In this document: positions 10,301 through 22,228 of the stretch, piece after piece
How the letters are laid out: every line of letters begins with the position of its first letter
How positions within the stretch are numbered: the stretch's first letter is position 1
Translations under genes and position numbers: made by a program
Source of the DNA: Haematococcus lacustris
Lineage: Eukaryota; Chlorophyta; Chlorophyceae; Chlamydomonadales; Haematococcaceae
NCBI GenBank assembly: GCA_030144725.1
Contig: JASKMD010000029.1
Span: 11,028,663-11,092,662, forward strand
Reading direction: 5' to 3'
DNA length: 64,000 nt
Notes under the pieces: generated by a model
Database searches by the model: none
What the model was told of the DNA's origin: nothing
What the model saw: the letters and a program-made list of their open reading frames with translations, nothing else

Positions 10301-11543
10301 TCATGGTTTGTGGGAGGTGTGGTGGGTGGGTGCTTGGGAGGGCATGCGTACCTTGCTGGCAGAGAAGGCATGGGCGTGAGTGTTGTGTCCTGGCGTGGTA
10401 AGGAGGGGTGACCTGAGGGACTTAGGGATGAGGGGAGAGCATGTAGGATGGTCTGGGAGGGGGTGGTTGGTGCTGACAGCCTGCTGGTCTGCCTGCTGGT
10501 GTTGCAGTGCTGCCAGCTGCTGCTGCACTTGGCGTTGCAATTCAGCCCCACTTTGTGCCTCGAGCTGTTGCTGCAGCCTGTTAAGCTGCTGCTGCACCTG
10601 GTGCTTCTGCTGAGCCACCTGCTGCTCCCTCAGCTGCAGGTCCGCCTGTTGCTGCTGCACCTGGTGCTTCTGCTGAGCCACCTGCTGCTCCCTCAGCTGC
10701 AGGTCCGCCTGCTGCTGCTGCAGCTGGTGTTGCTGCTCAGCCACCTGCTTCTCCCTCAAGTGCATGTCTGCATGCTGCTGCAGCAACTGGTGCTGCTGCT
10801 CAGCCACCTGCTGCTCCCTTAGGTGCAGGTCCGCCTGCAGCTGCTGTTGTTGCTCAGTCAGCTGCTGCTCCCGATGTAACAGAGCTGTCAGCTGCTGCGC
10901 TACCTGCTGCTCCTTGCGCTGAAGCTCATCCCGCTGGAGGTCCAGAACCTGTTGTTGAGGTTGCAACAAGCGCTGGTTGTCAGCAAGCTGCTGCTCCCTC
11001 TGCTGCAGGTCTGCCTGCAGCCGGTGCAACTGTGCCTCATAAGCACCAGCATCAGCCAGTGCCTGGGCCTCAGCCTCAGCGGCAAGAGCAAGGGCCTTGG
11101 CCTCAGCCTCCGCAGTCCTGCGCTGTGCCATAGCCTCCCTCCCTTTCTGCGCATTGGCACATGTAGCCTTCACTCACCCTTTTCTTCTTAACCATGGCCT
11201 GCACAGCGTCAAACACTTTCACCAGCTCGGTTTCAGCATATCTATAACTAATTCTTGCCGTTCGTGGTTGCTCAGGAGCCACAGGCACCAATGCGGAACA
11301 CATCTTGTGCAACCAGGAAATAGCTGTGTTCAGCAGCAATCCGCCGTCGCGGTCACGCTCCCAATCCATTGGCCAATCCGCAATGCCATCGACCTGCCGG
11401 GGCGTCGTTTGATGACCAAAGGTAAGATTTTAGAGCAGGGGCAAGGGAGCAGGCCGGGAAGCAGCCGATGAGCTTGGGAGAGGGTCTCGTATGCGTGCTG
11501 GGACGTTGCAGGACTGTTGCGTGCTAACCTGAAAAATTGGCAT
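10301..11543 (-). CDS. Gln-rich coiled-coil protein
   Basis: Exons 11529-11543 (MPIFQ), 11178-11393 and 10301-11122 sum to 1053 nt (350 aa) in one frame; the introns are 135 and 55 nt. Residues 6-77 look globular (DWERDRDGGLLLNTAISWLH, RISYRYAETELVKVFDAV). From about residue 78 the chain becomes a long Ala/Glu and then Gln/Leu heptad region with at least five imperfect copies of a unit like LREQQVAEQQHQLQQQQAD. This indicates a parallel coiled coil or a polyQ-type scaffold. The C-terminal 60 residues are Pro/Ser/His-rich. No known domain was recognised in the N-terminal part. The start is the only ATG giving phase 0 into exon 2. Confidence 0.6.
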
Positions 11544-11913
11544 GTCCAGTCAGGATGCGAAATTCACGCCGCGATGAGTCCAGGCTGCCTATAGCGATTG
11601 CTAAGAGTGTCTGCGTAGCGCCAGAACACGACGCGTGTTGGGGCCAGCCACCCGGTAAACCGCTGGGGCTGGCTGCACTCTAGTTAGGCCATCACCAGCT
11701 CATCGCACCAATCGGCGGCCTCATCCGCGCAAAAATGAGTTAGATGTTATGTCTTGAGCCATGGGGGTGCGGCCAATGGCGGGGGTGACCAACAGGACAA
11801 CTGTATTGTTCGCTCTCTGCTATGTTGCAACCTTGGCTCGGAACTCTTTGACCCCGGGTCCTGCCTCCTTCTCCCGCCCTCACAGGTAAGCCGTGGTTCT
11901 CAGCTCCGTTACA

Positions 11914-13389
11914 CTAGAGAAGCTGGAAGCTAGAGATGCTGAAGTTGATGATGGACAAAGAGCCAAGGAGCATAACAGGCTGACGAATAAGCATCCCTTG
12001 CCACAAACTGGCCTGGAGCAACTCACCCCTCCACCCTCGTCGCTGCTGTCGCTGTCGCCACCGCCGTCACTGCATGTAGGGCTGTTGACACAGCTACTGA
12101 TGCTGCATCGAGAGCATCTGCTGGCACCTCTCCTTCGGCCGTTGCCAGCGTCGTCATGGCTGGCTCAGCCGCTTGTGCCTCATCAGGCCCAGGGGGTTCC
12201 TCAGCCTCCTGCTCTTGCCTGGCCTCCTCCCCCTTTGAGCTCCGCCTGCTGTTGCCGTGCTTATTGCGGGTCTCTTCTTTACTGCCAGCCAAGCAAGGGG
12301 CGGGCCGCGCTGCGGGGCGGCTCATGTCCAGTTCCAGGAGATCTGAGCTGCTGCAGGGGGCATGGTGGTGTGGAGCAAGGGGGTTACATGAGGGAGGGGT
12401 AAAGGGGGAGCAAGGAGAAGGCAGAGCCTCCACAGCAGCAGGGCGGAGCCTAATGTGCCGTTTAGGCACCTTGACTGTATTTACACATAATCACATATAG
12501 GCATTGTAGCTGCTGCTGCTGCTGCTGATGGTGGTGCTACTGCTGCTGTGGGAGTGGCTGCGGCGGTGACTGCATGCAACATATTGATGTGCCGTGTTGT
12601 GTGTAGGGCTCTACTGCCCCTGCCACCCTGCACTGCTCACCCAGCCTGGCACCCTGCCTTCGCCCCTCCCTCCCCCAACTCACCCCGTAACAATGTCTTG
12701 TGCGCCGACCCACACCAGCCTTGACCGCCCGCCCAAACCCTATTTACCGCCGCTGCTGGCCGCCTTGCACCGCCCTCCCCTCCGGGCCCCCTGGTCACCT
12801 GCTGCTGTGCGACTCTGGCCGGGCAGCTGAAGGGCCGCGGGCAGCTCTGGTGCGCTTGTCCCGGCCTGCCTGGCCATCAGGGGGGTCCAGGCGGGCGTCC
12901 CTCAGCGCCTCCCGCATCACCTTGTCGTACTGCGACCAGCAGGCCCCACAGGCTGATGCTACTGGGGCATGGCTGAGGAGGGGCCGGGCAATGTGAGGTG
13001 AGGTGAGGTGAGGTGAGGTGAGGTGAGGTGAGGTGAGGTGAGGTGAGGTGAGGTGAGGTGAGGTGAGGTGAGGTGAGGTGAGGTGAGGTGAGGTGAGGTG
13101 AGGTGAGGTGAGGTGAGGTGAGGTGAGGTGAGGTGAAGGCAGGCTGCCTAGAAATGAAGAGCTCATAGACTAGACTGCCTGGTCATAAAACAACAAGTTG
13201 TTGTAGTCAATAGGCCGTGTCCAGGCAGTGATCCCGGCCCTTCGTGCGGTTGGTGGCTTGGTTGGTAATGGGTGATCCGGCAATGAGTGGTGGGTTGGGT
13301 TGCAAGATGACCGCAAGGCCGGAGGCACCAACTTCCCCTAACTCACGCCCGTCGTCGAGGGCATAGTCTTTCTTTCTTTCTTTGTCCAT
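11914..13389 (-). CDS. Hypothetical Lys/Glu/Ala-rich protein, four exons
   Basis: Exons 13347-13389 (MDKERKKDYALDDG), 12799-12961 (ACGACWSQYDKVMREALRD), 12027-12347 (acidic/basic, then Ala/Thr-rich) and 11914-11938 (ISSFQLL, stop) give 552 nt, 183 aa, with all junctions in phase. A CxxC motif precedes a predicted helix. I recognise no family. The first intron contains the GAGGT array. The last exon is short and least certain. Confidence 0.5.
12993..13134 (+). repeat. (GAGGT)n array in an intron of the 11.9-13.4 kb gene
   Basis: About 28 uninterrupted copies of the pentamer. Confidence 0.95.
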
Positions 13390-13691
13390 GCGATGTGGTC
13401 TACGAGCTCTACGTTTTTCTGTCCCAAAGAACGACCACTTTGATGGGCTATGTCCAGGAGGTCTTCATAGACTCCCAAATCTAGTTTCCATAGCTCAGGT
13501 ATGGAACCTGATACCTGGACCCTCATAGCTAACCCTATACATAGCTTTGGGCAGACTGCCTATGCGTTAGTTGTCTGCCTGCTAGATGGGAAACGAATCA
13601 TGCAAGAAGACCATTGGGACCAAGTGGAGCTTTCTAGCAGCAAGTGAAGCGAGTGAAGATGCACCAAGCGAGGTGGTGGTGGCAATGGTGG

Positions 13692-16600
13692 TCACACTTT
13701 GACCATGTTGGAGGAGGAAGGAGGCTGGAACCAACAGGGCAGAGCAGGCACAGCAGCAGGCACGCCCCGTCCCAGCCCGACCCTGCCTGCCCCACACCCC
13801 GCCCTGGTCCAGCTTCAGGGCAGCTGCTGGCTGCTGGCTGCCCACCTGGGATTGAGAGTAGTTGACTGGCTTGCGTGTGCGCCCCCTGTCGCATCCCACA
13901 GCACCAAACCAAGGTGAAGGCAGGGACCTGTGCTGCCCGCTGACATCACAATAGGCAGCAGGGTCGGCTGGTTGGGGCAGGGGCAGCCATGGGAGTGCCA
14001 GGGTATGCCACGATCACAGGGGTGAGGGCCAGGGTGTCAAATCATGGATAAGGTCAGGCAGGGGGTCAGGCAGGGGGCCAGGGTGAGGGGCAGGGCAGGG
14101 CAGGGCAGGGCAGGGCAGGGCAGGGCAGGGCAGGGCAGGGCAGGGCAGGGCAGGGCAGGGCAGGGCAGGGCAGGGCAGGGCAGGGCAGGGCAGGGCAGGG
14201 CAGGGCAGGGCAGGGCAGGGCAGGGCAGGGCAGGGCAGGGCAGGGCAGGGCAGGGCAGGGCAGGGCAGGGCAGGGGCCAGGGGTCGCATGTACAGGGGCC
14301 AGGGGCCATGATAGGGTTCATGGCTAGGGTTCTGCGTCAGTGACCTGTCGTAGATGATGCCCCCCAGCTGCACCCCCAGGGCCTTGGCTGCACGCTCCTG
14401 GGCCTTCCGCCAGCGCTCTGCTGCATCCACCCTAGCCTGCAGCTCCGCCACTAGCACACCGCTGATCTGCACAGCAATCAGAGTGCAGTCTCAGTCTCAA
14501 TCAAGGGGGAGGGGGAGGGGGAGGGGGAGGGGGAGGGGGAGGGGGAGGGGGAGGGGGAGGGGGAGGGGGAGGGGGAGGGGGAGGGGGAGGGGGAGGGGGA
14601 GGGGGAGGGGGAGGGGGAGGGGGAGGGGGAGGGGGAGGGGGAGGGGGAGGGGGAGGGGGAGGGGGAGGGGGAGGGGGAGGGGGAGGGGGAGGGGGAGGGG
14701 GAGGGGGAGGGGGAGGGGGAGGGGGAGGGGGAGGGGGAGGGGGAGGGGGAGGGAGGTGGTGAGCTCACCTGCTCAGCCAGCTGCTTATCAGCAGGGTGGT
14801 CACTCAGCGCCAGGTCGGCTGCTGCCGCCTCCAGCTCAGCCTGACTGGTGGCAACCACCTCCCAGCGGCCACCCAACACCTGCACCACAGGCATGCACTG
14901 AATGCCAGGGCTGGGTTAGGGTGAGGTGAGAGTGAGGTCAGGGCCATGTGGCTTGCACGATGAGAAGTGTGATCCCATAGGGGTAGGGTAGGAGCGGCGT
15001 CCTCAAGCTTCCAGTGGGAGGCAAGTGTGACAGCAGCACAAGTTTGACAGCAGCACAAGTGTGACAGCAGCAGTGAGGCAAGCAGTGAGGCAAGTGTGAC
15101 AGTAGCTGCGTTGAGCAGTGAGGTGCTGCACATTCCCAGCCACATAGGTTCAAGCACTAGCAGCGTGCTAGCACTGGAAATAGGAGAAGTGAGGGAGGGA
15201 AGTGTAGGAAGTGTGGGAAGTGTGGGAAGGAGATGAGGTGGTGTGAGGAAGGAAGGGTCCGGCAGGGGTTGTGTGAGGAGGGATGGAGGTAGCGACTGGC
15301 AGATGTAGCAAGGCAGCGGGGGCCATGACTGGGAAAAGGAATGTGACAGGGAGGGGGAAGGGTGGAGGGGGGGGGCAGCATGCTACCGCCACCATCAGTG
15401 CATGCAGCTGCCAGTGTTGAGTGAGGTCACAGCCACTGTGAACTGCTGCCACAGCCACTGTGCACTAGGGCGGTATGAGGGCTGCCCACACCATGCTGCT
15501 CAGTAGTGGCGCCTGGCCACATCACACCTGGCCACATCACACCTGGCCACATCACACCTGGCCTGGCCACATCACACCTGGCCTGGCCACATCACACCTG
15601 GCCTGGCCACATCACACCTGGCCTGGCCACATCACACCTGGGGGGGCAGCCGATACGCCTGGTGAGGCCTTACCGCTGCCTGTCCCGCCTTCCCCTTGCT
15701 GCCTGCCACCTTGGAGCCCCTCAGCTTCTCATGCTTGCCGCTCCTGCCCTGGCCTGACTCCACCTTGCTCGCCTCCTTGCCCTGGGCCCTGCCAGCAGCT
15801 GCTGAGCCCACCCCAGCCCCTCCCCCAGCCATCCCGCCAGGCTTGGGCTGCTTGGCTGACCCCCCCCCTGCACTGGGGGCCAGGCCTCCTTGCCTGCCAG
15901 CAGCAGCAGCGCCTGGGGAGGGCTTGGTGGCACACGCACGCTTGGTGCGGTGAGAGGCGGCGGTCATGGCTGCTGCTATCTGCATCACTGCGTCGCTGGT
16001 GGCGGCCAGGCTATCAGGGCCTCTCCCATTGCCATTGGCCTGGATGACAGCCAACTCAGCCGCTGTCTCTGGATGCTGATCCTGCTGCTGCTGCCCTGGC
16101 AGCTGCTGCTGGCTAGGGGGCTTTGAACCAGGGTCACTGCCTCGCTGCCGCTTGACCCCTGGCTGCTGCTGCTGCTCCTGTTGCGGCTCGGCCTGAAGAG
16201 CAGTGCTGTCTATTGAGCTGACTGCTGCTGCTGCTGCTGCTATTGGCTCAGGGGCTGCAAGGACAGGCGCCGCTGTCTGGTGAGCAGTGCTGGGATGAGA
16301 CCCGAGGGCCACCGCCTGTGAGGTCACACCTGCTGCTTGTGAGGTCACACCCGCTGCTTGTGAGGTCACACCCGCTGCTTGTGAGGTCACACCCGCTGCT
16401 TGTGAGGTCACACCTGCTGCTTGTGAGGTCACACCCGCTGCTTGTGAGGTCACACCCGCTGCTTGTGAGGTCACACCCGCTGCTTGTGAGGTCACACCCG
16501 CTGCTTGTGAGGTCACACCCGCTGCTTGTGAGGTCACACCCGCTGCTTGTGAGGTCACACCCGCTGCTTGTGGAGCCACAGCAGCAGATAGGCCAGGGGC

Positions 16601-19600
16601 CGGGGGGCGGGCCGGGGTTTGAACCCCCACCTCCTCTTCTGCGCTGCTCCTGCATTCACTCCAGGGCATACCACAGGCTCAGTACAAGAGGCTGCCTGCC
16701 TGCCCTCCCCCCAGCCTGCCTGCCTGCCTGCCTGACTACAAGTATCTGACCCTGGCCCTGCCCTGCCCCTGCCCCCGGCCCTGCCCCTGGCCCTGTAGCA
16801 GGGTTTGCTGCTGGTATGCTGGCTCCTGGCACCTGCCCAGCCCCCCTCGACCTCCCATGCCTACCGCCTACACCGGGGTGTGTGTGAAGCGGCGGTGTGG
16901 AGTGGGCTGGTGTGAGCAGGTGGAGTGAGAGTGGGCACCCACTTGGTGGCAGGCTGTGGGGCGGCCTGCCTGGCCAGCATACTGCCGCACTGCCAGCCTC
17001 CCTCAAGGCCTCCGGCCTCGCACCAGTCCAGCCACCAGTAGCTCCTCCCACTGCCGTCCTCACCTGCAGCACATACACCACCAGGCAGCAGCTGGGGGGC
17101 TGGGCGGTAGCTAGGAGCAGCCTAGGTGTGAGGCAGGGGGGCAGCCAGCGGGTTTTCCGACTGATAAGGAGCAGCAGGCAGCACAGCCACCTGGGGCCAC
17201 CACCCTAGCTTGCTTTCCACTCCTGAGGCCCCCCTCCCAGAAAAGACTAAGAGCCCGGCACCTTCCCTGGCAACGCCACCCAGGACCTTGCATGACAGTG
17301 ACACCCAGCACCTCAAGCACCAGGGGTTGAGTCAGGGCCAGCCCCAGCACACTGTACCACCAGCCCAGCCAGGCAGCAACCTACCAGGCCATCAGGGCCA
17401 TCACCTCCACCCTCCCCATCCCCACATCAAGCCTGCAGTGCCTCCCCTCTTAGGCAATCTACTGATTCGACCCCTATGCCCCTCACCCACCTTCCCCCCA
17501 AACAGCCCCTCCACCCAGCCGGCCCCACACCCCACTGACCCAGTGGCTGCCGCCTTAGCACCTCCAACTCCAGCTGGCTGCCCTCCTGCTGCTCCATACC
17601 GCCTTGCCGCCCGCCCTTGGCTGGTGCGCTGCTGCTGCCGGCGCTGGGTGCCGCGGGAGGAGCAGTGCTGCCTCGTGTGCGCCGCACTGAAGTTGAGGCA
17701 GGTCAGGTGAGTCATGGGGGTCAGTGAGGGGCAGGTGAGTCATGGGGGTCAGTGAGGGGCAGGTGAGTCATGGGGGTCAGTGAGGGGCAGGTGAGTCATG
17801 GGGGTCAGTGAGGGGCAGGTGAGTCATGGGGGTCAGTGAGGGGCAGGTGAGTCATGGGGGGTGCAGGGGGGAGGTCAGGTGAGTCAGGAGCCAAGGGTGT
17901 CAGGCGGGTGTCAGGCTGGGTCCAAGCTGTGGGCAGGTCAGAGCATACAGGCTGGGTGGTAAGAGACTGTGATGGTCATGTAGGGAGGTAGCCATGCGGC
18001 CACAGCCATGTGTGTCTATGGTGCAACAGGTTGAAGATGGCAGGAGGGTGGTGGGGGCCTGTCCATGTCGTTTGTTGCACCTTGGAGCAGTGACTCAGGG
18101 TTAGGGATGGAGAGAGGGTGTGTTGGTCAGGGTCGCGGTGGTTCAGCACGGTCGGCGGCTGCAGCCCGCCTCACCTGCCACTGCTGGCAGGGCGGGCTTG
18201 GGCGGTGGTGGCTTCCCTGCCTTGGCCCGCGCTGCCCCTTCCACTAGTGCCGCCTCCACTGCGCTGCTCAGGTCCTCACGCTCCAGCCGCAGGTCGCACA
18301 GCAGCTTCAGCGCGCGCACCCTGTTGCCAGGTCAGGCAACCCTGTTGCCAAGTCGGGCAACTCAGCTGCCAAGTCGGGCAAGCCTGTTGCCAGGTCAGGC
18401 AACTCAGCTGCCAGGTTATGCAGCCCTACCCCACCCCACCCTCATAAAAAGCCCCTGCACTAGATGGCAGCTACAGCCAACAAGGGCAAGAAGACAAGCA
18501 CTGTGAGGTCCCTGCCTGCCATCACACTCACTCATCATTTTCCACTGCCAGCCCGCAAGCATCCTTACCCCATGCATGCTTACCCCATGCATGCACCCCC
18601 ATGCATGCTTACCCCATGCATGCACCCCCATGCTCAGTGCTGTCCGTTGGCCGTCCTGCCCTCTGCTGCCGTGACTTTGGCCCCCCACCTGTCGCTGGCT
18701 GGTAGGGCGGCGTATGCTGCAGCCTCCTGGCCCTTTGCTGCCTGGAAGGGCTGCTGGCCTTGCGGCTTGCTGAGGGTGCGCGCCCACAGCTTGCAGCGCA
18801 GCGCTAGGTAGTGAGGCCAGTTCTCCTGGCTCAGGGCCTTGGAGCTGACCAGCCCCTGCACTGCAGCCAGCAGCCAGCCAAGTCAGATCAGCAGCTGGGT
18901 CACCAGGCAGGTCAGCACCCAGGACAGCTGACACCACCCAGCCCGATCAGGTGCTGACTCAGCCGCCGCCCAAGCAGCTTTCACCTCAGCAGCGTAAACA
19001 AGGGCAAAGTGGAGGCAACCAGGGTCGGTGCCACTGAAGCAGCCCTGCTGCCTGCTGCTCGCCCCCCTCCCCCCTTGCGCCCGGCACGTCTCAGCTGGCT
19101 CCATAGAGGCCCCAGGCCTTGTACCTGCTCCTCTCATCGCCCCTGCCTGCTCCCCCTCACCCTGCTGCTCTAGCCCCCCTCCCCTGCCAGTCCCACCCTG
19201 ACTCCACCCCCTAGGGCTATGACCCCCCGCCTGCCTGACCTGCAGCAGCTGGGTGTGCAGGCGGGCCAGCAGGCCGGGGCCAGGGGAGCGCACCAGCGCG
19301 TCCACCAGGGAGTGCAGGCTGAAGCCCAGCTCCACACCCAGCAGCCGCCGGAACACTGCGCACAGCACAGCAGCCAGGCTGGGCCAGCCAGTGGGTGGCA
19401 GTAGTGAGGGCCAGGGGCAGGGGCAGGGGCGGGGCCAGGGGCAGCGACAGGGTCAGGGCCAGGGCCAGGGCCAGGGGCAGCGACAGGGGCAGGGCCAGGG
19501 GCAGCGGCAGGGGCGGGTGTGTGTATTGAGCGCTCCGTGGCTCAGTGGCTGCTGTCTTGGTAAAACACAGCGGCTGGTGGGACTGCAGACTGGGCAAGAC

Positions 19601-20574
19601 GGTGCACTGCAGACCGGGCAACAGCTGCTGCCTGACGGCACAGGTCTACAGGCTTAGGAGGTGGATCCAGCAGGCACTGCGGGAGAGAGCCTTTCCCTGT
19701 CCTGCACCCCTTGTGGCTGATGTACCTGCCTGGACAGCATACTTCCTACGCTGGACCCCTTGTGGCACGGCTGCTGGTTGACACGTGCCTGCCTGGTGGA
19801 GGGGTATGTGTGCTAATAATGGGCAACACAGGGGCATACTGGTGTGGGTACTGGCTTTGAGTAAGGAGCGACAAGCCACACAAGAGCAGGCAGAAGACGT
19901 GCAGGGGTCATGCCAGTGTGAGCCTGCAGGCTGTTCCCACCAACCCCTGCCCAAGCCCCTGGTTTGACCCATGTTGGGCAGTTCACTGCTTCAACCACCT
20001 GCCCCCTCCCCCGCCCTCCCAACTCTCCCCCTCAGGGAGCTTAGATCCCAGAAGAACCCACCCCAAAGAAACTCCATGATGCATGCCATTTCCTCCATGT
20101 TCATGATGGCCTGGGTGTCAGACTGAGCCTCCGCTTCTGTGATAGGCCGAGTAGGTGGGGTCTCATCCTTGCTCTCGCTCCCACTGCCATCGTCACTGTC
20201 ACTGGTCTCAGAGGCATCCAGGCTGCTGCATGAGCCAGCCTTCACAGCCAGCCTCCTCGACCCAGCCCTAGCCTTGCCAACCTGCTTACTCTTGTCAAGA
20301 AGCTTCACGCGCCTGTGCAGCCACCCATGGGTAGCAGCAGGCTGGGAGTACACAGCAACAGACTGGGTCAAGGTAAGTCACTGCACACAGCTTACCGGGA
20401 TTGCCGCTCGCCTATTCGAAACTTTTTTGTCTTGCGCGGTTGAGAGTCCCAGGAGTCCACCGAGTCATCGGAACTGCTTTCATCGTCGTCAGAAACGCTG
20501 CTCGATTGCTGATCAGCAATTGGGTCGTCAGCCAGGGCAGGGGGCTGGGTGCCCTGCAGGTCAACATTCGACAT
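13692..20574 (-). CDS. DDT/WHIM-domain chromatin-remodelling protein
   Basis: Thirteen exons: 20396-20574, 20062-20312, 19240-19355, 18689-18855, 18175-18320, 17540-17686, 16943-17063, 15674-16649, 15387-15464, 14769-14897, 14345-14466, 13846-13939 and 13692-13724. They total 2559 nt (852 aa) and every junction keeps frame. The N-terminus is acidic/Ser-rich with a basic patch ([12 protein letters not shown]). A DDT domain follows at about 132-200 ([42 protein letters not shown]), then WHIM-type motifs [29 protein letters not shown] and [21 protein letters not shown] proteins (ACF1/BAZ, RINGLET-type) are non-catalytic partners of ISWI remodellers. Exon 8 encodes about 12 tandem TSQAAGV units. 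No bromodomain, PHD or homeodomain is seen. The C-terminus reads [14 protein letters not shown], and the protein is expected in the nucleus. Confidence 0.75.
14092..14275 (+). repeat. (GGGCA)n array in an intron of the DDT/WHIM gene
   Basis: About 36 near-perfect pentamers between exons 11 and 12. Confidence 0.95.
14504..14756 (+). repeat. (GGGGGA)n array in an intron of the DDT/WHIM gene
   Basis: About 42 hexamers between exons 10 and 11. The same hexamer forms the larger array at 55.5 kb. Confidence 0.95.
15514..15642 (+). repeat. 15/20-bp minisatellite in an intron of the DDT/WHIM gene
   Basis: Units GGCCACATCACACCT, later expanded by an extra CTGGC to 20 bp; about seven copies between exons 8 and 9. 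Confidence 0.85.
16315..16570 (-). repeat. 21-bp coding minisatellite (TSQAAGV units) in the DDT/WHIM gene
   Basis: About 12 copies of a 21-bp unit. The period is a multiple of three and is translated as a heptapeptide, with T/C changes mostly silent. It lies inside exon 8 and keeps the frame. Confidence 0.85.
17704..17860 (+). repeat. 28-bp minisatellite in an intron of the DDT/WHIM gene
   Basis: Five to six copies of a unit starting GGTGAGTCATGGGGGTCAG, just upstream (in gene direction) of exon 6. Each unit carries a potential GTGAGT donor on the plus strand, which is antisense to the gene. Confidence 0.85.
18322..18420 (+). repeat. 18-bp minisatellite in an intron of the DDT/WHIM gene
   Basis: Five imperfect copies of GTTGCCAGGTCAGGCAAC, partly palindromic (GTTGCC...GGCAAC), directly before exon 5. 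Confidence 0.75.
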
Positions 20575-21039
20575 TATCTGCAACCCATAAGCCTATCTTT
20601 TTGGAGTTCCCAAGCCGTTGGCACTGCAATTGTTGTTTTCCGACCGCTTATCATGCTTCATGTTGGCTGTTTGTTTGTACAGGCAATTAGCCGTATCAGC
20701 ATCAAGCTGTTGGTTTTGATAGGGGTTCCCAGAGGTATTTCTAGGGGACGGGCCACCGGTGTGGGGTTTGAGGTCGTCAAGGGTGCGACCGGGGACATTG
20801 AAGTAACCTAGAGTGCTCTGCTATGTCCTAGACATGGCCTAGGCCTGGGCTGCCCCTGTCCTGCCCACACAGCACCAAGCCCACGGCACGGGCAGGCAAC
20901 CTCAACACTTGGACGCAGCCCACAGCAGCCTGGAGGCCTTGGCAGAAAGGGTAAGAGAGATGGAATGGAATAGTCTTAGCAGTGCAAAGTTGGGTCAACA
21001 CTGCTTCCACAAGTTCGCGACACACCATCTTTACCGCAC

Positions 21040-21180
21040 CAAGTTTTGATCCCTACAGCCCTCATGCTACTCCAAAATAAAGCAAGAGTTCAAATAGAAC
21101 ACATGCTCATGCCACCCATGCTACTCAAAAATAAAGCAATAGTTGAAATAGAACAAAGGCTGCGAGCTCATTGTTGTAAA
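21040..21180 (+). repeat. Dispersed repeat, copy 1
   Basis: Contains ATCCCTACAGCCCTCATGCTAC and an internal near-duplicate, ending GGCTGCGAGCTC. The same organisation recurs at 40880-41033. Origin unknown. Confidence 0.6.
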
Positions 21181-21230
21181 GGCTGCAACTGCTCTGCCTT
21201 CCTGCACTGCCTCCCTTCCAGCTAACTGTG

Positions 21231-22197
21231 CTATGTCGCGGTGTTCAGCGTGATCAGAAAGCTGTCGTTGAAGCTCTTCCTAAAAGGCAGCCAACCGGCA
21301 GCCAGTAGGAAGGTGCCAGGCCGCTTGGCCAGGGGGACGCACAGACCGGCGTTGCGTGCGGCAGGCAGTGTGCTGGAGTCAGCCAGCTCCGGCACCACCC
21401 AGCTGCAGCTTGCCTTGTCGAACAGAAACAGATCGTTTAGCACCTGCAGGCAGGCAGTGAACAAGCAGGCAGGCATGCGGCTGGGCAGGCAGGCTGCTGG
21501 GCGGGCAGAGGGCAGGCGAGGTGAAGTAGCATGGTGACAGCAGCCGCAACACACAGCCATCTGCCCTGTGGCGGGTAAGGAGTGCAGGGTGTGACACATC
21601 ACGACTACTGTGGTCTGGCCACGGGAGGTTGAGCAGGCCGGCTGCCGCAGCGCTGCCACAGCGCAGCAGCCAGGCCAGCCAGGCGCACCGTGAGAGGACC
21701 AGAGCCCTGGCCATCCGGGTAGTGCGCACCTGCAGCAATAGCAGCAGGAGCAGTAGTAGCAGGAGTCAGGCAGGCAGTGGTCAGCGCAAGGGGCGGGTGG
21801 GACTGCCTGCCAACGTGCGTTTGCCTGACTGGAACCTCATCAGCAGGGGGTGAGCAAGCGGTGCGCTGCAGTGCATTTGCTATGAAATGCCATGCTATAG
21901 AGTTCACTTTACGCTAAGAAATGGTTGCTTTGGAGCTGCACTGGCGCTTTATAATTGGCCTTTGACCTGCGGTTTAGCTGACTTTACCACTTAAGCAGAT
22001 TGCCAAGTACGGTCGAGCTATAAAATTGAGGGTATGGACCCCAGCTATGTCACTTTGAGCTGTAAACAATGCATCAGGGCGAAACGAAAAAACAGATCAC
22101 TGGTGCGCTGGCTTCTTGACCTTCCTTCCCTTTCCTCAACACCCTGTGGCACACGTGCCTCGTCCCTGCACCCCACCGCCTGGAGCCCACAGCCAGC

Positions 22198-22228
<31 letters not shown>

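Noticed and set aside
13207..13526. Frames around 13.2-13.5 kb reading ELWKLDLGVYEDLLDIAHQS and MDKERKKDYALDDG as one frameshifted gene
   Set aside because: The second is a good in-phase first exon of the 11.9-13.4 kb gene. The first has no partner and was left unannotated.
16315..16570. CRISPR-like look of regularly spaced repeats (also 61.7-62.5 kb)
   Set aside because: The units are contiguous tandem repeats without unique spacers, in a eukaryotic genome.
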